DNA of 64,000 nt from Rhodamnia argentea (lineage: Eukaryota; Streptophyta; Magnoliopsida; Myrtales; Myrtaceae): assembly GCF_020921035.1 (NCBI RefSeq), contig NC_063150.1:13516001-13580000 (forward strand). The letters are read 5' to 3'. Numbering within the stretch: position 1 is the stretch's first letter; each line of letters starts with the position of its first letter. The notes under the pieces were generated by a model. It was given only the letters and a program-made list of their open reading frames with translations, was not told where the DNA came from and searched no databases. The translations under genes were made by a program, and so were the position numbers. This document shows, one piece after another, positions 1 through 10,855 of the stretch.

Positions 1-1300
1 GGTGAGTCGAACGAAAACGCAACAAAAATCTTACTTGAAATCGCGGTTTTGGCTCATTTTCCAAAAACAACCTTCGTTTGAAAAACCAACCATCGGGGTG
101 TTTTCTCGTGAGCAAATCTCGATTTTCGTGCACAATTAGAAAACATTGTTCATACCTTACAAAACTAGGCAAAACAAGGTTTCCAAAACAACCAAGGCTT
201 AGGAAATGATCAACCGAGCACATCGTAATAGTTCATGAATGTGGCAAATCACATACCAACACTCAACAAATTTCGACCTAACTTTACTGCTCACCGAGGC
301 ATTTTATTTGGTGATTATCTCGGTGCTTAAATCAAACCAAGTAAAACTAATTATACCACATGGAACTAGGTATAATCAGTATAATCAGGTTTCTAAAACA
401 ATCAATGGCTTAGGAAATGATCAACCGAGCACGTTGTAATAGTGTCGTAAATGTGCTCGGATGCAAATCCAGACCCGGAAAAATCTCGGGCCCTTGACTT
501 TGCGGTTCATCGAGGCTTTTTCAATGGTGATTATCTTGGTGCTCACAAACGATCAAGGAAAACCGATCATACCACATGAAACTAGGTAAAACCATGTTTC
601 CAAAACAATCAACGGCTTGGGAAATGATCAATCGAGTGAGTTGTAATTGTGTCATGAAAGTGCTCATACGCAAACTTAGACTTAGAAAAATCTCATCTAG
701 CTTTGCAGCTCACTAAGACATATTCTCGGGTAATTACCTTAGTGCACAAACTTAATCAAGATCATAACCAAACATTAATGTGAAGTACTACACATGAGGA
801 ATGACATAGAAAAAGAACGGCTCTTGAATCGCACGAAAACACCATGAAAACTAACCCCGAAGTTGGGGGTCCGAACTTTTAATGCAACAAACGGAAATCT
901 CCGGACTCGAAATAGTCTGTTCACAGAGGCAACTTTCAAGGAATTTATCTCACACCTCGATCATAACTAACAGCCAAACATCATACCAATACGAAAAGCT
1001 ACTTACGGGCAATGATATGAAATAAAAACAACTCTTAAAGCAAGTAACATGAAAGAGAAAAACAACCTCGAAGTAAGGGGTTTGCACTATTTTGTGCATA
1101 ATTTAAGCTTAAACTAGACCGACGAGGCATATTCCTAACCTCATATCTCAACACCCGAGCACAAGTGACTACGAAATTAAGCACAAACATGGAGCACTAC
1201 ACACATAGAACATGCTTGAACAAGATATGTCCAGCAAAACATGTAAAACACCAACGAAAAATAGATCTAAAGTTGAGGGTTTGAACCACTCAAGATATTT
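1..1300. repeat. Degenerate ~208-bp tandem repeat array
   Basis: A block around GTTTCCAAAACAACCAAGG followed by GGAAATGATCAACCGAGCAC recurs near 178, 388 and 594, giving a period of about 206-210 bp. Other parts of the unit (TTATCTCGGTGCT and a GTACTACACATGAGG-like stretch) recur down to about 1300 with rising divergence. The array runs off the left edge, so its full size is unknown. No open frame is kept across units, and I see no gene. It may be a local satellite or an internal repeat of a larger transposon. Confidence 0.6.
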
Positions 1301-2540
1301 CACTAAACACGTAATATGCGACCCCAAAAAATCAAATTGGGGCAGAAAATGTGAAACCAAAATACATGAAAGGTCGAATTTGGGTATATGAACACAGACC
1401 AATGAATGGGAGTAGTCGGTTTGGCTTCGTTGGACCCGAAAGTCGAACGGAACCAAACTTGGTAAAAAACTGAGCAAAAACAGGTTAGGGGAGAACTCGG
1501 GAGTTGCAGCCCACCTTTTGAGTGGCGTTGGGGATGAAAAAAGCTCACCGACGGTGTAGAGGCTACCTTGGATAGAGGTAGTGGTGTGTCGTGGCTCTCG
1601 AGTCATTCAGAAATTCTCGCGCCCCTCCAACTCTCTCGGCTTCCTCTCTCCCTCAATCTCGATTTTCACCTCATTCTCCTCTCTCTTTTTTCGAAAAATT
1701 TGAACCCCCGTCCACAGACCTCTCTCCCCTCTTTATCAAGCTCCACCGACCAGCTCATAGCCTCCCCTCTCTCTATATGTTGCGGCCCTCAACAAATTCC
1801 TTGATTGGGAATCCACAAAAACCGTTACTTCCCTCCCCCCAAAACGCTAGCTCATAGTATCACCTTGTACTGAAAATGGATTGCTTGCACCTTGGATGAA
1901 GGTTCTGGAATTGAGTGATGAGAGGACGTCGTTTTTGGTTGGGTGGTGGAGTATGTGTACGTGAAAATGGAAGAAAAACAGGTTATATTCTCTACCGCAA
2001 ACCCAAGTTGGTCGGGTCGAGTCGGGTCCAACCAGGCTAACTTGATTCAACGTTTTCGTTAAATTCAACATCAATTCGACCCATTTTCCCAAAATTGATG
2101 CTGAAATTGGGTTCTACAACATGTTTTTCATGTAAGAGTTGTGTTTTTAGGACTGAACAATTTAATTTGGTATAGAAACCCCAAATATAAAGTTTGACCC
2201 AAAAATGATTTTTGAGAAATCCAAACCCCAAACGACAAAATTGAAACCAATTCAACCCCACCATTGGATTCAAAATGACAAAAAGTATAGGGTAGTGGTC
2301 TTGGATTTGCGTGGGCATCCCTAAAAAAATGACTAATAATTAGATGATTGATGCAAATCATTTCATATGGTTCAACCATAGACAGCATCAACAGACCGAT
2401 AATAACAAGCACATGCAATTATAAACCGATAAGAAGTAATGCAACATGTTGATATCAAGTCTTAAGATATACCGGTGAAAGTGTTCATCCGAAGATGACT
2501 ACTAGACATAAAAGAATATAGCCATTGGCAAGCTAAGGGT
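1301..2540. other. Intergenic, no gene recognised
   Basis: The stretch contains a strongly CT-rich strip at about 1615-1770, and short runs such as TCGGGTCGAGTCGGGTCC near 2015 that resemble decayed hAT-type repeat sequence. The open frames here show no family motif, no consistent splice sites and no codon bias. I see nothing else that can be supported. Confidence 0.4.
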
Positions 2541-2544
2541 TGTG

Positions 2545-3340
2545 CGCATGATAACACTTTTGGAAGTGAATTTTTGCTCTAGAAGCACTTCTAGAGCAGA
2601 AATTCGTTTGCTAATACTGCTTCTGAAGCAAAAAATCAGTTTGGTAAAAAGTTTTACTTTTGAAAGAATTTTCTATTTTTGAAGTAAATTTTCACTTTTG
2701 AAGTTGTTTTCCCCCTAATTTGAAAAATTAAAAAAAGTTACTTTTCAACTCAAGAAATACTTCTCGCATCACTCTCATCTTCTTTTAACTACGCCTCTCT
2801 CGCTCAACCATGCCTTCGATGTTGCCACCCACCACCTCCAAACGCCAACCTCCGCCACCCAACGCCGCCAACCCCCTCCCCCCGGCTGCCCACCGTCCCG
2901 CGGCGGCCGCTGCCGTCCCCAACCTTCGCCTGCAATCGCCGACCACCGCCTCCCACCGCCGCCCTCGCCAACCACCTCATATTGCTACCGCCAACCATCA
3001 CCTTTGACCTCTATCGGCCTCCTTCGACTACCACCCGCCTTTGACCTCCACCGGCCGCTGCTTCCCATCGCCGTTACCGGTGGCCGCCGCCGCCTAGTCG
3101 CCATCTCCGGCCGACGAAGTAAAAAGCAAATAATAATTTTATTTTTATTTTTAAAAAATCTGAATCACTATAAATTGTTGTGTGTCCGATAGCATCTTTT
3201 GCGGGGTTTTAAGTAGCTCTTGCATAGCTAATGCCATTTTTGTGGACATTCTGGTCAACAAGGTCAAGTTTGACCTGGACTGTTGAAAGTTGTGAGTTGA
3301 CTTGAACACTTTGTTTTGGGCAAGGGTATTTTTATTTTGC
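2545..3340. mobile_element. Non-autonomous foldback-like element with GC-rich core, copy 1
   Basis: The left arm starts near GTGCGCATGATAACACTTTT and carries the self-complementary motif AGAAGCACTTCT. The AT-rich arm leads into a core rich in CCGCC/CCACC triplets (about 2800-3115). The same arm and core occur in reverse orientation at about 46150-47035, so this is a dispersed repeat family rather than a gene. Short proline/alanine-rich open frames in the core follow from the triplet composition. The right boundary is uncertain and this copy may be truncated. Confidence 0.55.
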
Positions 3341-3455
3341 CAGTTCAAACGGCTTCAGCAATGCTTGTTTTCTTTGTTATTCCCGACTCATAAAAAAAAA
3401 AGATTTCTCTAAGAAGTCTCTAAATAAGTAAATCAAGACAACCAACTTTTCTTAG

Positions 3456-5024
3456 GCTTCCTTTGTTCCACGAAAAAGGAAAATATTACTAGAAAGTCAT
3501 TTTCCAAGAAAAGGATAATACTTTCCTTTAGTCGTTTGGAAAGGAAAATCTAATTTATTTTCTAAATGCACATACATTATTCGGGGGCTAATAACTTGCC
3601 CAAGAGCATTCGGAGAACTCACACGTGCATCTAGTCCGGCCTCGATGGACCATAACCCAAGCACTAAGGACACGGGCATTGACAATTGCGTCCCAAGCAA
3701 GAGCACAGGCACCAATCCCAAGTCCACAAAGGTAGGTCTAAGGCCCCGGTGCTCGTGCTCGGATCCTTGGCACTCGTGCCCCGGTCCACAAAAGCCGGGT
3801 GCTGAATCTTAGTGCTTGAGCCTAGGCCCGATCCATAAAGGCTGAGTTGGGGACTTAACGTTCGAGCTCATATCCCTAACACTCATTCCCCGGTCCATTA
3901 AGGCTAGGCTCGAAATGCTAATTTCTATGCTTGGGTCCCCAAATACTAGGCCCAAGTCATCGGTGCCCAAGCCCAAATCCATAGAGGCGACGCTTGGAGG
4001 CCGGGTTAGGAACCCCGGTGCACGTGCTCGAGTCCCCGGTACTTAGGCTAAAGACCCCAATGCCCGTGCCAAGATCCCCGGCACCCGGGCTCGAGCCTCG
4101 ATGGACCCGGGCACGGGCGCTTCTACAAACTTGGAACGAGCATGAAGAAATTAAGGTCCCAAGTCGCAATCTCAACGGACCTGAGCAAGGGCACAAGGGA
4201 TTTAAGCAAGGGAACTAGGGTGCCAGGCCTTGCCTTGATGTACTTGGGCCCAACCTAGATAGATCCGGGCCCAAGCATTGGGGACCCAGGCATGGGTAAT
4301 GGGTCCCCGGCCTTGGCCTCGATGGGCCCCAGCTCAAGCATGGGGGATCCAAGCACAGGCACTCGAATCCCTAACTCGACCTCGATGGACCTAAGCATGG
4401 GCACCAAGGACCCGAGCACGGGAATAGGGACCCGGGCTCGCCCACCGAGTTTCCGAGCCCGACCTCAATGGACCATGGTGTAGGCACCGGGGTCTCGGTC
4501 CTCATTCTCAATGGACTCGAGCTTGGGCATGGGGTCTCTAGGCGTGGGCATAGGAAACCCGAGCCTAAGCACTGGGGACCCGAGTTCGAGGTCAAGAACC
4601 AAAGCACAACCTTTGTGGAACCGGGTCGGGCATTGGGGACCCAAACATGGGTAACGAGTTCCCATGCTCGGCCTTTGTGGATCGGGACCCGGGTGCGGGG
4701 CATTGGGTACGAGCACCCCGGCCTCGGGACCGGCCCCGATGGATCCAAGCACTAGCACCGGGGTCCCAAGCCTAGCATCGATGGATGCGAGCTCGGGTGT
4801 TGGGGACCCGGCAATGAGCATTAGGATTTTCGTGCCTAAGTGCAGAGTTTTTAGTCCAAGCGTTGTAATCTAGTCATGTTGCAAAAAATGATTTCTGATT
4901 TTTTAAAGAGGAAATCGTTTTTCTGGATTTAAGTATAGATTTTCCGTTGACTTGGAATACATTTTTCGTGGACTCATAGTCGTAAGCTATTCGAATGCCA
5001 AAAAATGTTTTCCGCGTAACGAGC
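3456..5024. mobile_element. MITE-like element carrying a large degenerate minisatellite
   Basis: The outer ends resemble each other in inverted orientation: CTTTGTTCCACGAAAAAGG on the left, and GCTCGTTACGCGGAAAAC when the right end is read on the other strand. Both match the TTTGTTTCGCGAAAA terminus of the small MITEs at 37797, 39075 and 58488. Between them lies about 1.25 kb of GC-rich degenerate repeats (3590-4860) built from phrases such as GCCTCGATGGACC, GGGCATTGGGGACCC and CCGAGCACGGG, recurring roughly every 60-85 bp. Long overlapping open frames on both strands come from this low-complexity composition and are not genes. Confidence 0.5.
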
Positions 5025-6219
5025 AAATAATAGGCATCCGAGGACTACTAGGCCAACACAGAAAGATGGGTAGAAGAAAACTATAATGGAAAAAAGAATC
5101 CCGATGATTCTAACACAAGTAAGCAGAGATTGGACCTCGCGTGCTCGGTAGTAATGTGCCCGAAAGTTCTAAATGTGTTTTCTAGTATCGTTTAGTTTTT
5201 AGTTGAGGTCCCGTTGGCATTGTTTCTTCGTAGAGTAACAAGTAAAAGGGGTAGATATAATTGGGAAAAAAAAATTCTAACAAAAAACTTTTCTACGGTT
5301 TAAGCTTTATAATTTTGAAAAGGAGATTTTCCGATTTCGCATCGAATTCAATTGTGGAAAAAATGGAGAGAAAGAAATAGTATAGAAACTGGCGAAATGG
5401 GATATTGTATAGTACATGCATGACTATATCGACAAGCAACAAGAAAATAATAAAATAATTATCTAGTACTTCTTCTTTATACTACTGAATAAAATTGCGT
5501 TGCTGTGTTAGAATTAGGATAGCTATACCGTGGTATACTTGAAAAACACCCTAGGTACAATATTGACAATCTAACACGAATGGAACTCCAGTGTTCACGT
5601 TCTATTGACAAAAATCTATAAATGATTTGAGTTCTTTGTAAAATTTGCACAAATTTACTATGGATATCCATCGGCAGTGAAGTGTATCCGCACATACTTC
5701 TATTAATTTAGACTCAGCCCATAACTTATAGGTATGGCAGCTCTTCGTTTTGGAGTCATATTTCAAGACGAGAATTACTTGGGAATGGATACTTTTGAGT
5801 TTTTCAAGAGGTAAATTAATAAGATTTCAGATAGTTTGGGTCATTTTGCAATCTACAAAATTGCGATGTCACAGAACACCATGAGGTCGGGCTCAACCAA
5901 CAAAGCCAGCGGGTAGTGTTCTGCGTCCACAAGAAGGAAAACCAAAGTAACAGGCGACCAGCAATTAAGGATGTCATTACCAATGCCAAAGTTACAAAGA
6001 ATAATCTGCGTTTTTCTCCTATTACACAATGGTCGCAGCAGCCGCGATAACCAGTACCTGATCGTTGCAATGAGCATGCTTCTCTCACTTGTCGTGGCTG
6101 CCATTGCAAACGCCTTTCCATAACTGTCACGGCTGTGAGAAAAAACAGGACATTCCTAAAACAGACAAGAACAGATCCTCCACAAATTTTGAAAACTCAA
6201 AGCATGTTGAGTATACAAG
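5025..6219. other. 3' flank of LIP2P, no gene recognised
   Basis: AT-rich sequence from 5025 to about 5810 shows no motif. From about 5820 to 6219 the base composition becomes more balanced. This part probably includes the 3' untranslated region of the octanoyltransferase gene, whose stop codon is at 6220-6222 on the minus strand. Open frames on the minus strand here show no recognisable domain. Confidence 0.4.
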
Positions 6220-9200
6220 TCAGAATGATTTCCCCATTAAAAATGCCTCTGTGAGTGGTTTCCGGCAAACTTCAAGCTGAAAAACTTCCGCAAATGCTTC
6301 AATCAGAGCATCGCAAGCAATATCAACTAAATGGCATTCACCAGGAATAAGTACATCGACATATCCACAATTAATGGACGAATAAGCTTCTCTGAGAATT
6401 CCCTTTATGCTTCCGACTCGTCGATTTCGTAGCCCACATGGAATTATCCATTGGAAGGGTGTCAGATCTGCAGTGACATTCAGAGCTAACCCATGATATG
6501 CTATCCATTGGGATACTCGAATTCCAATGGCTGCCAATTTCTCATCTCCTGAAGGTTAATACAGCGAATGATCTTATATCAATAGGACGCCAGTAATTGT
6601 TGTGAAAGAAACAAAACGTCAGGCAAATAACAATCAACAAGTTTCTTAAGAAATCACTTCCGAAGCCTTTAGTATCACACAAATGCACATTGATCCATGA
6701 CTAGCTGTGCCATTTTGTTAAATTATAAAACATACATGCTAGTGAACAATAGGATGTGCAATTATCAGTGGACGCATAGATCATCTTTTCTCTTATGGTA
6801 ACAGGGTATCCACCGTGTTTTGAACCTTGGATCAGAGTCACCAGACCAACCAGTTGGACAGTCTGAGGTCGAGCCCAGTTCAGTGTTAGACCCCTAAAAT
6901 CTCCATGGTCAGAACATGGATAACTGATGGTTGAACCAGTCGAACAAAGAGAATAGATGTGACAATCCTAAATACATTGAAAGCCTGCCAAGAACCTCTC
7001 AGCTATGTTCTTTTGTGTTGCTGCTTGAAGAGAAATTGTTTGGAAGGGACAATATTCCAACAGAACCAGTGATTGACCTGTTCAACCACTAGTCTGGGAG
7101 TCATAAAATTATTTATTTAGGCCTTTTTTTGTCACCTCACTAATCCTCAGGCACATAAAGAGCCCCTAATTCTACACAACCAAGTATTTCAATATCAGGA
7201 GGCCTATGGTAAGAGGTCATCTAGATCTATCTATCGGAAGATACTTATTCACTCTAGCTTGCGAGTACAATAACCGCAGGTCAACACAGGAGATTCTATT
7301 ATATCTAGCTATAATGTTTGGATCAACAAGAAATAACAGAAGCACACAGAAAATAATTTGGAAGAAAAGGACAGACGCGTAATGTACAGTATTCACATAG
7401 ATGAATGATCACCAATATATAATTCAAACAAAATATCCATACAAGAACAATTTATATAGCATACCAACCCAGACACCAGTAAAGCCCTCGAGACGGGAGG
7501 CCTTGATAGAAAAGGCTGATAGCAAAGCACGAAGAACCACTTCTTCAAGCGACCTGAGATACCAATGCAGATCCATCTTGTGATTCCGTAGATTGATGAT
7601 GGGATACATAACTAGCTAGAATGCAACATGAGGACGAAAGGAGTTAGGCATATGTTGCATATATGGAAATAACGAATGGCAATAATCCCCATTTGTACGT
7701 CTAGGATCACTGAATCAATTAGAATTTCAAGACTAATAGAAAAACCAAGAAAAGATATGAAGGACAACTGCATCCCTTAATTGCCATGCAAAATTGCATG
7801 ATACTCAACCGCATGTAATCTTCTGTGTACAGTTTCAGATACTTCCATATATCCTCCCTGCCTAATACCACAACTGCATGTTTTAATTATTAAAACCTAG
7901 TTCAACTTCATTCAGTTTCTCAGCAGCTAACTTAAAAACCGCGAAAAGGAATAAGAAAAAGATGAGACTTCTGAAAAATGGAGTTTTGTTTCCAAAAAAC
8001 GATGCAAGGGGGATGTAACATGTCAGTGTCTATTACACTGCAAAACCAGAGAACCTCAACGACTTGACATTAAAACTGAATTGGTGAAAGCTAGTCCCTG
8101 AACTGTTTCTCAATGACTATTCTATCACAAAGACACCTCTGGAAGCTGCTGATTAACCCTGGAAACAATATCAGGAAGAGCTAACATTCACATAAATATC
8201 CTTCCTGAATGGTATAGTTCTTCAACTCCCTTATTTTCCTTTGGTGTAGAATTTTGAGATAACAAACATGAAATGCCTTGCCCTCAAGAGTATGGTTTGC
8301 AAAACTAATGTCGTTATTCAATTATTAAGCATCAGAGACTGTCAAAATGCAAAAGAATGTTTCGGTTTCTCTAGATAAATCCCTGCCTTCTCGATCATTT
8401 CCAAAAGAGAAGCAAAAATTCACCTGCACTTGATTCTACCAAGAGTCTATGCTGTTTGTTCATGGTTTGATGTTAGAATATGTAGATAACTAACCAGATT
8501 CCAGGATATAACCATATAGACGGGCTGATGATGAGAATGGCTATTCCTACTTTATGTATATCAACATTATCATTTTGAGAAATAAGAAATGCCATTGCTC
8601 CAACTGTAGTTCATTTTCTTTGTCGCTAAATTGGACTTCTCTCAAATATTTCTCAGCTTATCATTCACCTAAAACCTATTTACATGGACATGGGTGATGT
8701 TTACCAAAATAAGTTGGCTAGAACCTTGCCTACATGTAGAGCTTCTACATTTGGAGCGAGACAGGAATACTTTTCAAGTTTGCATATCTAGAAGTAGTCT
8801 TTGCGGTGAAGTGAATAGTCCATTGGACAAAGTCCCATAACATGCTCTCTACTTGCTGTTTGAGAAGGCAGGAGGCTTGAGATTTCTATGCTCAAGGGCA
8901 TCAAATTGTTGCATCACCATTCAAGTCTCTTTTCCTTTTAACAGAGAATTGTCTCCCTGAAACTGTGTCTTTTTCACCATCCACGAAACTCCAAAACAAT
9001 ACCTACAATTGGTGGCGTCCACAATATTCCACTCTGACTTTCAGATATGTCCATCAACCCTGATCTACAGAGTCCTCAAACCAATAGGTCTTTGTGGCGA
9101 TACCAACATAATCTTTGGCATATAAAATCAGTATCTTTAATTCAAGATGATACTTTCTAAGATCCCAACTGTATCAGCTACATGGTATTAAGTTAGCTAC

Positions 9201-9847
9201 TAGTTTCAAACCAGCTGCGACATCGTATTTTAAGAAAATCGTTAAATCACATTCTGCACATTAGTAATCGCCAAATTGAAACATCAATTGTACTACAAAA
9301 CGGTTAAAAAACAAAACGACATACCTGGCCAGGACCGTGATAAGTCACCTCCCCGCCGCGTTCAGTCCGATGAACATCGAAAGGAGCATTCTTCGTGTCG
9401 AAATTAAGATACTCCTCCGAACTACCAGTGCCCATAGTGTAAACAGGCTGATGCTGGAGTACGATCAACGTGTCTGGGCAATCTCCACCGCTTTGGATCG
9501 ATGCTTTCTTTTGCCTCACCAGTTCCTTTTGCCATGCCCATGCCTTCCCATACGGGACCAGCTCGTTATGCAGATCAAAGCATTCACACCTGCACCAAAG
9601 GAATTTGCTAATTGAAGGCAACGCGTTGAAGGTGTTTGAGGAAATGTCCGAGAGAGAGAGAGAGAGACACCCACGTTCGACTATCTGGGTCGGCGATTGA
9701 GTTGACTGATACAGAGAGCGTAGATTTTGATACGTGGTTCGACATTGTCGAAACTGTTCGACAGTAAGATTGGCTTTTGCGTTGTGAAAGTCGTCGGCTT
9801 GGGCATGAAGTGACTGAGGGCGAAGTTGAAATAGCTGCCGGCACCAT
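6220..9847 (-). CDS. LIP2P: Plastidial octanoyltransferase (lipoate biosynthesis, LipB family)
   Basis: Moves the octanoyl group from acyl carrier protein to E2 lipoyl domains of plastid enzymes such as pyruvate dehydrogenase; lipoyl synthase then adds sulphur. Minus-strand exons: 9847-9675, 9589-9325, 7615-7465, 6548-6220. They total 918 nt (305 aa plus stop) and all phases close. The N-terminal ~58 residues are Ser/Arg-rich and acidic-poor, as expected for a transit peptide. LipB hallmarks follow: [12 protein letters not shown] (about 135-146), the presumed catalytic lysine in DEKLAAIG (K200) and the cysteine in [11 protein letters not shown] (C234). The HG pair in YHGLALNV is also present. 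The ATG sits just downstream, on the minus strand, of a (GA)n leader. Introns are 85, 1709 and 916 bp. The length fits plant LIP2p proteins. The plastid rather than mitochondrial assignment rests on the leader and exon layout. Confidence 0.9.
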
Positions 9848-9873
9848 CTCTCTCTCTCTCTCTCTCTCTCTCT
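9848..9873 (-). promoter_or_regulatory. (GA)n tract in the LIP2P 5' leader
   Basis: A 26-bp CT dinucleotide run on the plus strand (GA on the coding strand) directly precedes the LIP2P start codon. Such runs are common in plant 5' leaders and core promoters and can bind BPC/GAGA-type factors. Binding here is not shown. A second GA run lies inside intron 1 near 9653-9666. Confidence 0.5.
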
Positions 9874-9879
9874 AAATGG

Positions 9880-10494
9880 CCTGCGTTGGCACTTGGGTTT
9901 GAGCGGGAAGGCCGACGTCGACGCCGTCGTCAGTAGCGAAGTTGTTTTCGTCGCCCCCGAGGCGTTATTTCTTAATTCCCATCACGTGTTTGAGAATTTG
10001 CATCAGCCAGGTTCAACATAAATGTTCTCTGAGTTTTCGTTCAACATTCAAACGAATTTTTAATTTATTTAATATAGTTCTTAAACTATACATATATGTT
10101 TAGTCTAAATCCCGAAACTTTGACACAAAAAAAAATTCTAAATTATATGAAAATATTCAATATTATTATTCGGTTAATTCAAGTTAATGAAGTCTCGTGA
10201 CGTGGCTAATTTTGAATAGTGGATCAAAAGAACGTTATAAAATCATGATATAATAATCTAAACTCAAATAACAATGGACACGTGAATGCCCTAATTTTTT
10301 TTTTCTTTTGAAAAGTAGACGGATAAAAACAATGGACATGCTAGACTCATCATTTTCCAAATCCAAGTCAGCATTTAATAATCTATGTTACCAAACAACG
10401 TCTGATGCGTCATTTTGAGCAAACGAAATGACTACATTGAATATTTAATAGTAGTTCCGATATCATATTGAATATTTTGAAAGTTCAAAAATGA
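9880..10494. other. LIP2P upstream region, AT-rich
   Basis: Presumed promoter and upstream flank of the minus-strand octanoyltransferase gene. About 9880-9960 is GC-rich, and the rest is AT-rich with no recognisable coding or repeat signature. Confidence 0.35.
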
Positions 10495-10855
10495 CTAAGG
10501 GTGATCGATTTTCGGTCCGGGTCCTTTTTTTGGGAACCAATCCTTCCCGCAGGTTTTCGGGTGGTATAATGGAACCGGTTGCACATGCTTGAAATACATA
10601 TTCACAATGTGCAAATTTACCCTCAATAATTAATAGTTTAAATGATTTTTTTAAAGATCTTTAAGAAATAAAATTAAAATTAAAAAAAATCGGTTCGGTT
10701 CGGGCGGTCCGGGTGGGCGATTCCACCATTGAAACCAGGAACCGGACCGACAATTACCGGTTCTAATTTTATGGAACCGGGAATCTGACCGAACAAGCCT
10801 ATTCGATCCAATAAGGGCAGTTCCCGGTCCAATCTGTTCTTTTTGCTCACCCCAT
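10495..10855. mobile_element. hAT-type MITE-like element (GGTTCC/CGGTCC family)
   Basis: Starts near TAAGGGTGATCG and ends with GCTCACCCCA, an imperfect inverted terminus of the TAGGGGTGAGC type. The interior is filled with CCGGTTCC, CGGTCCGG and GGAACCGG motifs around an AT-rich centre. It matches in composition the better preserved element at 43612-44170. No clear target duplication remains. Confidence 0.55.

Noticed and set aside
3957..4873. Overlapping frames of 70-125 codons in the GC-rich array
   Set aside because: The frames follow the degenerate tandem repeat and exist on both strands, so they are compositional.
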